NCBI GenBank assembly: GCA_002378975.1
Contig: DFST01000109.1
Coordinates: forward strand, 1 to 47,870
Reading direction: 5' to 3'
Length of the DNA: 47,870 nucleotides
Source of the DNA: Chitinophagaceae bacterium UBA3430
Lineage (GTDB): Bacteria > Bacteroidota > Bacteroidia > Chitinophagales > Chitinophagaceae
Shown in pieces: positions 7,418 to 14,348 of the stretch. Position 1 is the stretch's first letter. Each line of letters starts with the position of its first letter. Below the pieces are notes generated by a model, which was not told the origin of the DNA, did no database searches, and worked only from the letters and a program-made list of their open reading frames with translations. The translations under genes and the position numbers were made by a program.

Positions 7418-9643
7418 TTAACGCAGAATGGTGAGATTCCCTTTCAAGGTCTCAACTCGACTATTGATCAACTGATAGGTAATGATGAAATAATAGGTGC
7501 CGTCCGGAAGGGGCTTGCCTTTGTAGGTTCCGTCCCAGGTATTCCGGTAATCGGACGACTCAAACACCTTCGCGCCATACCGATTAAAGACTTGCGCACG
7601 GGCACTCGACAAGCAACTACCATCGGTGATCAACCATTTATCGTTGATTCCATCTCCATTGGGGGTAAAGGCACGCATCGGCTTGATGCAATACGGAACC
7701 ACGGTCAACGTCATGTCGTCCGTGGCCACACATCCTTGAGACGTGGTAACCCGCAAACGATAGGTAGTCGTTGCACTAGGCGTCGCCACTGGATTCAATA
7801 TCGTAGCGTCGCTCAATCCGGTCGACGGACTCCACAAATACGAGCCGGCCGATGCCGTTGCTTGCAATTGATATCGGTCGCCGGCGATCACGAGCGCATC
7901 GGATCCCGCGTTGGCCACGGCCCCCGAGAACACCACCACCGTAACAGATTGTTGCGTTGAACAAACCCCCAATGTTCCTGTCAGGGTATAAGTGGTTGTA
8001 ACCGTTGGGCTCAGGGTTGGATTGGCTATGGCTGCATTACTGACACCCGTGACCGGACTCCAAGCATAAGCATTGGCGTTGCTGGTCACACTGGGACTGA
8101 AAGAAGCACCGGAACATATGCTGCCCCCGGCGATTGCATTCATGGTCAGATTATTCGTGAACAGAATGGCCACCGTGCTAGTGACCGTACAACCCGTTGC
8201 CGGATTGCGGGTTTTCACCGAATAGGTGCCGCCGGCCAAACCGCTGAATGTATTGGAAGATTGATAGGTAATCCCACCATCGATGCTGAATTCATACGGT
8301 GGAACGCCCCCGCCGGAAGCATTGACCGTGATGGTTCCGGGTGTAGTGCAGGCAGCATCTGTTTTGGAAATGTTTTGTATCAACGGGTTTGCGGCCGTCA
8401 ACACCACCGTCTGCGTAGAGGTGCAGTTCAATGCATCCTTGACTTTAATGGTGTAGGTACCTCCTGCCAAACCGCTGAATGTATTGGAAGATTGATAGGT
8501 AACTCCGCCGTCAATGCTATACTGATAGGGGGGATTACCGCCGGTGGCCGTCAGCGTAATGCTTCCGTTGGGCTGACAAGTGGGATCAACCTTATTGATG
8601 GTAACGCCGGGAGCTGATTTTTTGACGATCACGGTATCGGTAAACACGACATCATTGGCTGGGTTATTGCAATCACCGTATTTTACTTCGATGACGTAAG
8701 CCGAGCTGTCTGCCAAAGGACAAACGTTGGGGAAATTTAAGTTCAAGACACCGGGGGCGGACGTAGATGTATCGGCATTCGCAACCGGAGAACCATTGAG
8801 CAGCAATCGGGCAGATTTCAACTGAGAGGCGCCACCGCTCGGAATAAAGCGCCAACAAGAGTCCATACCGTTCGTACCCCATTGGGTCGCATTTTTGCCC
8901 GAAGCAGTTATGGCTGCATTGCGCGCCTGATTTTGCATACCCAAAATCGTCAGACCACTATTCCAGCCGGTGCAAAAGGGCTTGTCTTTTATGTATACCT
9001 CTACGATCCCAGTTGCCTCGTACAAAACCATTTGATGGGTGGCAAAATAGGCCGCGCAGCTACTGCCGAAATAAGGCACGGCGTTATAGCTAACGATGAA
9101 TCTTCTTTTGGGCGCTACCCCTTCTATTCGATACTCGATCCGCTTGTTGGTACCGCCCGGCTGATCAATGTCTATATCGTGATACGGACCAAAAATCATC
9201 GAAGGCGCATACGTGGTGTTTGGAATGGCACCGGTCGTGGAGCTGATGGAATAACCACTGCCGGTTGAAGCGCGGGATGTATCGAACGTGACGGCTGAAT
9301 TCGTTCCGATCAACAGGGTCGGATAACTAACTCCATAATAACAAAATGGGAAAGTAATGGGCACTTTGGAGGTCCACTGATCGTCGTAGAAACTACCGCT
9401 GATCAAGGTACGCACGTCAATACCCGTTGCGGTTACGTAGGAAAATGGGGCATAGGCCGGATTGGTGACCACATAACTGTTGGACTGTTTGATGTGCGGT
9501 ACCTGGGCCGAGATCGAGGTGCAGCCGGTGCCACAAGGCAGGTTGATCAACCGATTGGCTATGGTGAATGTAGTGGCTGGATTTTGCGTGTTTCCCGACA
9601 CGACAACGAATAACAGCAGTGCAAGAATGTTTAAGATTCTCAT
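7418..9643 (-). CDS. Secreted T9SS type B protein with two SprB-type repeats
   Basis: A 741-residue exported protein. The frame is open upstream to 9739, but the start at 9643 is preferred because it begins a clean signal peptide (MRILNILALLLFVVVSG). The N-terminal region (to about 345) is closely related to that of the 1237-residue protein at 384-4097: same order of motifs (LPCGTGCTS, VPHIKQS, GPYHDIDIDQPG, RIEYRIEGVAPKRRF, VEVYIKDKP, WRFIPSGGA) and the same eight Cys. Then come two SprB repeats, two PKD-like repeats (AWSPVTGVSN, LWSPSTGLSD) and the type B sorting domain (MRAFTPNGDGINDKW ... NRYGAKVFES ... LPDGTYYF ... GNLTILR). It is the first gene of a two-gene operon with the PorP/SprF protein. 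The two SprB repeats share a 37-nt identical DNA block. Likely a surface adhesin; ligand unknown. Confidence 0.92.
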   Translation of the reverse strand: MRILNILALLLFVVVSGNTQNPATTFTIANRLINLPCGTGCTSISAQVPHIKQSNSYVVTNPAYAPFSYVTATGIDVRTLISGSFYDDQWTSKVPITFPFCYYGVSYPTLLIGTNSAVTFDTSRASTGSGYSISSTTGAIPNTTYAPSMIFGPYHDIDIDQPGGTNKRIEYRIEGVAPKRRFIVSYNAVPYFGSSCAAYFATHQMVLYEATGIVEVYIKDKPFCTGWNSGLTILGMQNQARNAAITASGKNATQWGTNGMDSCWRFIPSGGASQLKSARLLLNGSPVANADTSTSAPGVLNLNFPNVCPLADSSAYVIEVKYGDCNNPANDVVFTDTVIVKKSAPGVTINKVDPTCQPNGSITLTATGGNPPYQYSIDGGVTYQSSNTFSGLAGGTYTIKVKDALNCTSTQTVVLTAANPLIQNISKTDAACTTPGTITVNASGGGVPPYEFSIDGGITYQSSNTFSGLAGGTYSVKTRNPATGCTVTSTVAILFTNNLTMNAIAGGSICSGASFSPSVTSNANAYAWSPVTGVSNAAIANPTLSPTVTTTYTLTGTLGVCSTQQSVTVVVFSGAVANAGSDALVIAGDRYQLQATASAGSYLWSPSTGLSDATILNPVATPSATTTYRLRVTTSQGCVATDDMTLTVVPYCIKPMRAFTPNGDGINDKWLITDGSCLSSARAQVFNRYGAKVFESSDYRNTWDGTYKGKPLPDGTYYFIITYQLINSRVETLKGNLTILR
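8235..8271. repeat. Exact 37-bp direct repeat, copy 1 (inside T9SS gene)
   Basis: This block is identical to 8466-8502. The copies are 231 bp (77 codons) apart and encode the same part of two adjacent SprB repeats (YQSSNTFSGLAGG). The DNA around them is less similar. Confidence 0.9.
8466..8502. repeat. Exact 37-bp direct repeat, copy 2 (inside T9SS gene)
   Basis: Second copy of the block at 8235-8271, in the same reading frame. Exact identity over 37 bp suggests recent duplication or gene conversion between repeat units. Confidence 0.9.
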
Positions 9644-9806
9644 CCGAAGAAAGTTTGGTTTTGGTACAAAATGAACATCAAGCAGACAAAAGGATTTGCC
9701 AATACCTGTGTTCAGCGGATTAAGATAAACACTTTTCATGAAATCTAGCCCCAGGAACAGGGTTCAACCAAAGCAGCAAAAACCCGATTTTATGGGCAAT
9801 TCCCCC

Positions 9807-9814
9807 TACCTTTG
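9807..9814 (+). promoter_or_regulatory. -7 element for tRNA-Leu and tig
   Basis: TACCTTTG, an exact TAnnTTTG match, 19 bases before the tRNA. Transcription would begin about 12-15 nt before the mature tRNA. Because trigger factor begins only 15 nt after the tRNA, this is probably also the promoter of tig. Confidence 0.6.
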
Positions 9815-9833
9815 CGACCCGCAAAACCAACAT

Positions 9834-9918
9834 CCGGATGTGGTGAAATTGGTAGACACGTCAGACTTAGGATCTGATGCCGCAAGGTGTGGGGGTTCGA
9901 GTCCCTCCATCCGGACCA
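9834..9918 (+). tRNA. tRNA-Leu (anticodon UAG)
   Basis: An 85-nt class II tRNA. Acceptor stem ccggatg pairs with catccgg, followed by discriminator A and an encoded CCA at 9916-9918. The D arm is gtg...cac; the anticodon stem is tcaga/tctga around loop cttagga, giving anticodon TAG (reads CUA and CUG-type leucine codons); a long variable arm (tgccgcaaggtgt) marks it as a Leu-type tRNA; the T arm is ggggg-ttcgagt-ccctc. All stems fold. It lies directly upstream of tig. Confidence 0.97.
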
Positions 9919-9933
9919 CTGATAAATTTTTTT

Positions 9934-11310
9934 ATGGCCACCATTACGCGCGAATCCATTGCTGAACTGCACGAGAAAATCTCCGTGCGTCTTGAAAAAT
10001 CCGACTACCTGCCCGCCTTCGAGCGCGCGCTGAAAGACTACGGGAAGAAAGCCAATATCCCCGGATTCCGAAAAGGCATGGTGCCTGCCGGATTGATCAA
10101 GAAGATGTACGGCCCTTCCCTATTCACCGACGAAGTGCTGCGTACCGTCGACCGCGAAGTGGTCGGGTACCTGCAAACTGAGAAGCTGGACATCTTCGCC
10201 CAACCCCTACCGCTCGACACCGACCTGCACCAGCTCGATGTCAACAACCCCCTCGAGTATACCTTCCATTTTGAGATCGGCCGCAAACCTGAATTCAAAC
10301 TAACCGACCTGGCCAAAGCCAAAATTACCCGCTACGTCGTTGAGGTAACCGACGACATGGTAGAACAAGAAGTAACTCGTCTTCAAAACCGATACGGGAA
10401 CATGCAAGACCAGGATGTGGTCAACCAAGATGAGCAAGTCCTCAACGTTCAATTCACCGAAGTAGATGCAAAGGATGAGCCGGTTGAAGGTGGCATCCAA
10501 AAAGACAACTCCCTCCTCGTAAAATATTTTGCGTCAAATTTCCGCAGTCAGTGGACCGGTAAAAAAGTAGGCGATCACCTGGTCAGCAACCTAACCAACG
10601 CATTCGAAGAAAAAGAACGGGGTTGGATCCTGAGCGACTTGGGACTGAACGCCGATGACGCATCTGCCGCTGGAAAAAACTTCCGCCTGTCGATCACCAA
10701 GATCGGTTTGTTGGAAAAACGTGCGCTGGATGAGACCCTTTTTGAGCAACTCTACCCACAACAAGAAGTAAAGACCGAATCCGATTTCCGCAACAAGATC
10801 CGCGAAGAGATACAAGCCTATTGGAACGGTCAGTCGAATAACCAGATCCAAGACCAGGTATTCCACGCCTTGGTCGATCATACCGAGATCCCCTTCCCGG
10901 AATCCTTCCTGAAAAAATGGCTGCAGTCCCAAGGAGAAAACCCCAAAACGCCCGAGCAGGTTAACGAGGAATTCCCCACCTTCTGCAATCAATTGAAGTG
11001 GACCTTGATCTCCGAAAAGATCGTACAGGACCAAGCCCTGCAGGTCGGCCCCGACGAGATCCGTGCCTTCGCGCAACAACAACTATTTAGCTACATGGGC
11101 GGCGCTAACCTGGGGATGGATCAACCCTGGGTTAAAGAATACACCGAACGCATGATGAAGGACCGCAAATATGTGGAGGATGCTTTCCACCGAATCCAAT
11201 CACAAAAAGTGATGGAATGGGGCGCCGCACAGGTGAAACCGAAAGACGAGGCCATGGAAGCGGATAAGTTTACCCAGATGGTCGAAGAACACCGTCAACA
11301 CCACCATTAA
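9934..11310 (+). CDS. tig: Trigger factor
   Basis: A 458-residue ribosome-bound chaperone that meets nascent chains at the exit tunnel. The N-terminal ribosome-binding domain carries the signature GFRKGMVP at about residue 44. The middle region takes the place of the FKBP-like prolyl isomerase domain and is poorly conserved; the C-terminal half is the long helical chaperone region (EEIQAYWNGQSNNQIQDQ, EIRAFAQQQLFSYMGG) and ends in a His-rich tail. The frame is open into the tRNA upstream, but the Met at 9934 (MATITRESIAEL) is the family start. The order tig-clpP-clpP-clpX matches the common tig-clpP-clpX arrangement. A strong terminator follows at once, so tig is a separate unit from the clp genes and is probably co-transcribed with tRNA-Leu. 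Confidence 0.96.
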   Translation: MATITRESIAELHEKISVRLEKSDYLPAFERALKDYGKKANIPGFRKGMVPAGLIKKMYGPSLFTDEVLRTVDREVVGYLQTEKLDIFAQPLPLDTDLHQLDVNNPLEYTFHFEIGRKPEFKLTDLAKAKITRYVVEVTDDMVEQEVTRLQNRYGNMQDQDVVNQDEQVLNVQFTEVDAKDEPVEGGIQKDNSLLVKYFASNFRSQWTGKKVGDHLVSNLTNAFEEKERGWILSDLGLNADDASAAGKNFRLSITKIGLLEKRALDETLFEQLYPQQEVKTESDFRNKIREEIQAYWNGQSNNQIQDQVFHALVDHTEIPFPESFLKKWLQSQGENPKTPEQVNEEFPTFCNQLKWTLISEKIVQDQALQVGPDEIRAFAQQQLFSYMGGANLGMDQPWVKEYTERMMKDRKYVEDAFHRIQSQKVMEWGAAQVKPKDEAMEADKFTQMVEEHRQHHH

Positions 11311-11313
11311 ATT

Positions 11314-11343
11314 AAAAGCTGACCGATAAGGTCAGCTTTTTTT
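11314..11343 (+). terminator. Intrinsic terminator after tig
   Basis: Perfect stem AAAGCTGACC / GGTCAGCTTT with a 5-nt loop (gataa), running into a T tract. It starts four bases after the tig stop codon. Confidence 0.9.
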
Positions 11344-11382
11344 ATGACCGCGATCGGCCTGTGCGGACAAACTGTCACCGAT

Positions 11383-11413
11383 TTTGCCAATCCGTCGATT
11401 GGACGGATATTTG
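11383..11413 (+). promoter_or_regulatory. Candidate promoter of the clpP-clpP-clpX genes
   Basis: TTTG at 11383-11386, a 19-base spacer, then GATATTTG at 11406-11413 (seven of eight to TAnnTTTG). Spacing is ideal for the Bacteroidota consensus, and it follows the tig terminator. The leader to the first clpP would be about 20 nt. Confidence 0.55.
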
Positions 11414-11441
11414 ATAGTACCCAACTGTACAAACAAACTCC

Positions 11442-12134
11442 ATGGGATTCAACTCCGAATTTGAAAAATTTGCCGTCAAACACCAGGGCATTTCCAGCAA
11501 CACCTTGCACGGATACGCTTCACACCTGGTAACTGCCATGACGCCCAATATCATCGAGGAACGTTCACTGAACGTAGCCGTGATGGATGTATATAGCCGA
11601 CTCATGATGGACCGCATCATCTTCCTCGGATACCCCATCAACGATGAGATCGCCAACATCGTAACCGCTCAATTGCTGTTTCTCGATTCAACCGATCGTA
11701 ACCGCGACATCAACATGTACATCAACAGCCCGGGGGGGAGTGTATACGCCGGTCTGGGGGTATATGATACCATGCAATATGTAAGCCCCGACATCGCCAC
11801 CATTTGCATCGGCGTAGCCGCCTCCATGGCCTGTGTGCTTCTGGGAGCAGGTACCAACGGAAAGCGGGCCGCACTTCGTCACTCCCGCATCATGATGCAC
11901 CAGCCCAGTGGCGCCATCGGCGGACAGGCCAGCGACATCGAAATCACCGTCAATGAGATCCGTAAACTCAAACGAGAACTGTATGATGTGGTGAACCTGC
12001 ATACCGGCAAACCCGTTGAGCAAATCGAGAAAGATTTCGATCGCGACAATTGGATGACAGCCGAAGAAGCCAAGCAATACGGATTGATCGATGAAGTACT
12101 GCTCACCAATCCCAAGAAACAAAACAAATCCTGA
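11442..12134 (+). CDS. clpP: ATP-dependent Clp protease proteolytic subunit (first copy)
   Basis: A 230-residue serine peptidase that forms the barrel of the ClpXP protease. The catalytic triad is visible: Ser128 in GVAASMACVLL, His153 in RIMMHQPSG, and Asp202 in FDRDNWMTAEEA. YINSPGGSVYAGLGVYDTMQ is the handle/oxyanion region. The N-terminus (NSEFEKFAVKHQGISSN) is the extended form typical of Bacteroidota ClpP. It is followed 22 bp later by a second clpP and then clpX. The two ClpP proteins differ clearly (for example SMAC versus SMGS at the active site, and different N-termini), so this is an old paralogous pair rather than a recent duplication, and mixed rings are possible. Confidence 0.96.
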   Translation: MGFNSEFEKFAVKHQGISSNTLHGYASHLVTAMTPNIIEERSLNVAVMDVYSRLMMDRIIFLGYPINDEIANIVTAQLLFLDSTDRNRDINMYINSPGGSVYAGLGVYDTMQYVSPDIATICIGVAASMACVLLGAGTNGKRAALRHSRIMMHQPSGAIGGQASDIEITVNEIRKLKRELYDVVNLHTGKPVEQIEKDFDRDNWMTAEEAKQYGLIDEVLLTNPKKQNKS

Positions 12135-12156
12135 TCTCTTTCCAACCCATCGAATC

Positions 12157-12789
12157 ATGAAACCGAATCCGATATACGCAAAAGCCCCTTGGATCAACGA
12201 AGAAGAGGAAGAGCAAGAAGAGCGTCCTAAATCCGATCTGGGTATGTTTAATAAAAAACTGGAGCGTTATTTCTTCGAAAAACGTGCCGTTTATCTCTGG
12301 GGCGTGGTGGACGATAAAAGTGCACGCGACGTGGTCAGCAAATTGTTGCTGCTTGATGCCGACAAGCCCGGCGAAGAAATCAAATTTTACATCAACAGCC
12401 CGGGCGGTGTGGTCACCAGCGGCATGGTCATCTACGATACGATGCAACTGATCCAAAGTCCGGTCAGCACGATCTGCATGGGATTGGCCGCCTCCATGGG
12501 CAGTATCTTACTCAGTGGTGGCGTGAAAGGCCGCCGTTTCATTTTCCCACATGGCGAAGTCATGATTCATCAACCCTCGTTGGGTGGATACATTCAAGGT
12601 GTTAGTGCCGACCTAGAGATCCAAGCCGAGCAAACACGCCGGGTTAAAGAGATCGGTGCGGGCATCTTGGCAAAGAATTGCGGAAAAACCGTTGAACAGA
12701 TCATGCGCGATTTTGACCGCGATTACTGGATGGATGCAAAGCAATCCATCGAATATGGCATCGCCGACCAGTTGATCGATAAACTTTAA
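12157..12789 (+). CDS. clpP: ATP-dependent Clp protease proteolytic subunit (second copy)
   Basis: A 210-residue ClpP paralogue. The frame is open from 12091, overlapping the previous gene, but the Met at 12157 (MKPNPIYAKAPW) gives a short gap after the first clpP and is preferred. Triad: Ser113 (GLAASMGSILLS), His138 (EVMIHQPSLGG), Asp189 (FDRDYWMDA). An unusual acidic stretch, EEEEEQEE, lies at residues 15-22, ahead of the ClpP core, where family members normally have a propeptide or the axial loops. All catalytic residues are intact, so it should be active alone or with the first ClpP. It is followed by clpX after 92 bp. Confidence 0.95.
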   Translation: MKPNPIYAKAPWINEEEEEQEERPKSDLGMFNKKLERYFFEKRAVYLWGVVDDKSARDVVSKLLLLDADKPGEEIKFYINSPGGVVTSGMVIYDTMQLIQSPVSTICMGLAASMGSILLSGGVKGRRFIFPHGEVMIHQPSLGGYIQGVSADLEIQAEQTRRVKEIGAGILAKNCGKTVEQIMRDFDRDYWMDAKQSIEYGIADQLIDKL

Positions 12790-12810
12790 GGAACAGGCTA
12801 TCAATGGCTT

Positions 12811-12824
12811 GAATCAATTGATTC
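12811..12824. repeat. 14-bp perfect palindrome between clpP and clpX
   Basis: GAATCAATTGATTC reads the same on both strands. It lies in the 92-bp gap before clpX and could be an operator half-site pair or chance. Confidence 0.5.
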
Positions 12825-12881
12825 CTCCCATCGGATCACATTCCGTTTGCTTGCCCTAATTTTACGACTCCAATTTTACGA

Positions 12882-14123
12882 ATGGCGAAGAATCAACAAC
12901 TACACTGTTCTTTTTGTGGTCGTAGCCGCGACGAGGTCAAAATTCTCATTGCCGGACAAGAAGGCCATATTTGCGAAAACTGCGTAGAGCATGCCCGAGA
13001 GATCATCGACCAAGAAATCTCCGTCAAATCCGATAAAGGGAGTGGGTCTTTCAAGCTCAGTGTCAAAAAGCCCATCGAGATCAAAGAGTTCCTGGATGAA
13101 TATGTGATCGGACAGGACGATGCCAAAAGAGTACTGGCGGTTGCCGTGTACAATCACTACAAACGACTCACTCATCGTCAGGTAGATTCGACCTCCGAGG
13201 TAGAGATCGATAAAAGCAACATCATCATGGTGGGCGAGACCGGCACGGGTAAAACCTTGTTGGCCAAAAGCATCGCCCGCATGCTCAACGTTCCGTTTGC
13301 CATCGTAGATGCCACTGTTTTCACGGAGGCCGGTTATGTGGGAGAAGACGTCGAGAGCATTCTGACACGCCTCCTTCAAGTTTGCAATTACGATGTAGCC
13401 GCTGCGGAACGAGGCATCGTGTACATCGATGAGATCGATAAGATCGCCCGAAAAGGGGATAACCCCTCCATCACGCGCGATGTAAGTGGCGAAGGCGTAC
13501 AACAGGGCATGCTCAAGTTGTTGGAAGGAAGCGACGTATTGGTACCTCCACAAGGGGGACGCAAACACCCCGAGCAAAAGCTGGTCAAGGTCAACACGCA
13601 ACACATCCTCTTCATCTGTGGGGGCGCTTTTGACGGAATTCAAAAGATCATCGGCCGTCGCGTACAATCGAATACCATCGGATTCCACGTAGACAAAGAA
13701 GAACAAGAATATCGCCAGAAGAATTTATTGCAGTTCATCAATGCAACCGATCTAAAACAATTCGGATTGATTCCAGAACTGTTGGGACGCTTGCCGGTGG
13801 TCACGCATTTGGACCCGTTGGATGGACCGGCCCTAAAATCGATTCTGACCGAACCAAAGAACGCCCTGATCAAACAATACAAACGCCTTTTTGAATTGGA
13901 AGACATTGAGCTCAGCGTCGAAGAACCCGCCCTTGATTTCATGGTGGAGAAAGCGATGGAATACAAATTGGGCGCGCGTGGTCTACGAAGCATTTGCGAG
14001 AGCATTCTCACCGATGCGATGTACGAGCTACCCACCACGGAGGTCAAATCATTCACCCTCGATCTGGAATATGCCAAGCGAAATTTCGAAAAGAGCAAGA
14101 TGAGCTTGCTGAAAGTGGCATAA
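12882..14123 (+). CDS. clpX: ATP-dependent Clp protease ATPase subunit ClpX
   Basis: A 413-residue AAA+ unfoldase that recognises tagged or misfolded substrates and feeds them to ClpP. The N-terminal zinc-binding domain has C9, C12, C31 and C34 (CSFCGRS ... ICENC). The AAA+ core has Walker A GETGTGKT near residue 120, Walker B IVYIDEIDKI, the pore-loop motif AGYVGED, sensor regions, and the box GRLPVVTHL. The C-terminal small domain includes GARGLRSICESI (sensor 2 Arg). Length and order match ClpX. It is the last large gene of the tandem clpP-clpX set; the 47-residue gene follows by 20 bp. Confidence 0.97.
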   Translation: MAKNQQLHCSFCGRSRDEVKILIAGQEGHICENCVEHAREIIDQEISVKSDKGSGSFKLSVKKPIEIKEFLDEYVIGQDDAKRVLAVAVYNHYKRLTHRQVDSTSEVEIDKSNIIMVGETGTGKTLLAKSIARMLNVPFAIVDATVFTEAGYVGEDVESILTRLLQVCNYDVAAAERGIVYIDEIDKIARKGDNPSITRDVSGEGVQQGMLKLLEGSDVLVPPQGGRKHPEQKLVKVNTQHILFICGGAFDGIQKIIGRRVQSNTIGFHVDKEEQEYRQKNLLQFINATDLKQFGLIPELLGRLPVVTHLDPLDGPALKSILTEPKNALIKQYKRLFELEDIELSVEEPALDFMVEKAMEYKLGARGLRSICESILTDAMYELPTTEVKSFTLDLEYAKRNFEKSKMSLLKVA

Positions 14124-14143
14124 ATCAACCTATACTAGACCCC

Positions 14144-14287
14144 ATGCAAGAACTCATTCAAAAACTTCAGGAAGAAGCCGGTCTGACCGAAGCGCAGGCC
14201 CGACAAGCCATCACCACGGTTAAGAATTTTGTGGTCGATAAGTTCCCCATGCTGGAGTCGGCCGCGGATAAACTATTCGGCGAATAA
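14144..14287 (+). CDS. Small conserved-type helical protein, 47 residues
   Basis: A short open frame beginning at ATG 14144, 20 bp after clpX on the same strand, ending at TAA 14285-14287. The sequence is amphipathic and helical (QELIQKLQEEAGLTEAQARQ, then a helix containing FVVDKFPMLESAADKLFGE). Its neat composition, its position behind clpX and its stop just before the convergent nrdJ terminator argue that it is real. I recall similar short proteins in Chitinophagaceae-like genomes but cannot name a family with certainty; a relation to small helical DUF2267/DUF2780-type proteins is possible. Function unknown. Confidence 0.65.
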   Translation: MQELIQKLQEEAGLTEAQARQAITTVKNFVVDKFPMLESAADKLFGE

Positions 14288-14313
14288 AAAATCCCGACCT
14301 ATTGATCGGGATT
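14286..14313 (-). terminator. Intrinsic terminator of nrdJ
   Basis: Stem AATCCCGA / TCGGGATT with an 8-nt loop; on the minus strand it is followed by a run of six T. It lies 36 bp beyond the nrdJ stop codon and overlaps the stop of the convergent 47-residue gene. The plus strand lacks a T tract after the stem, so it acts mainly on nrdJ. Confidence 0.8.
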
Positions 14314-14348
14314 CAATGTTATCCATCCGGTTTTTCGAGAAAACTTAA

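Noticed and set aside
9644..9739. N-terminal extension of the 741-residue T9SS protein up to 9739
   Set aside because: The extra 32 residues would put a charged stretch before the signal peptide; the Met at 9643 gives a standard signal sequence.
9877..9933. Upstream start for trigger factor inside the tRNA
   Set aside because: The frame runs through tRNA-Leu; the family start is the Met at 9934.
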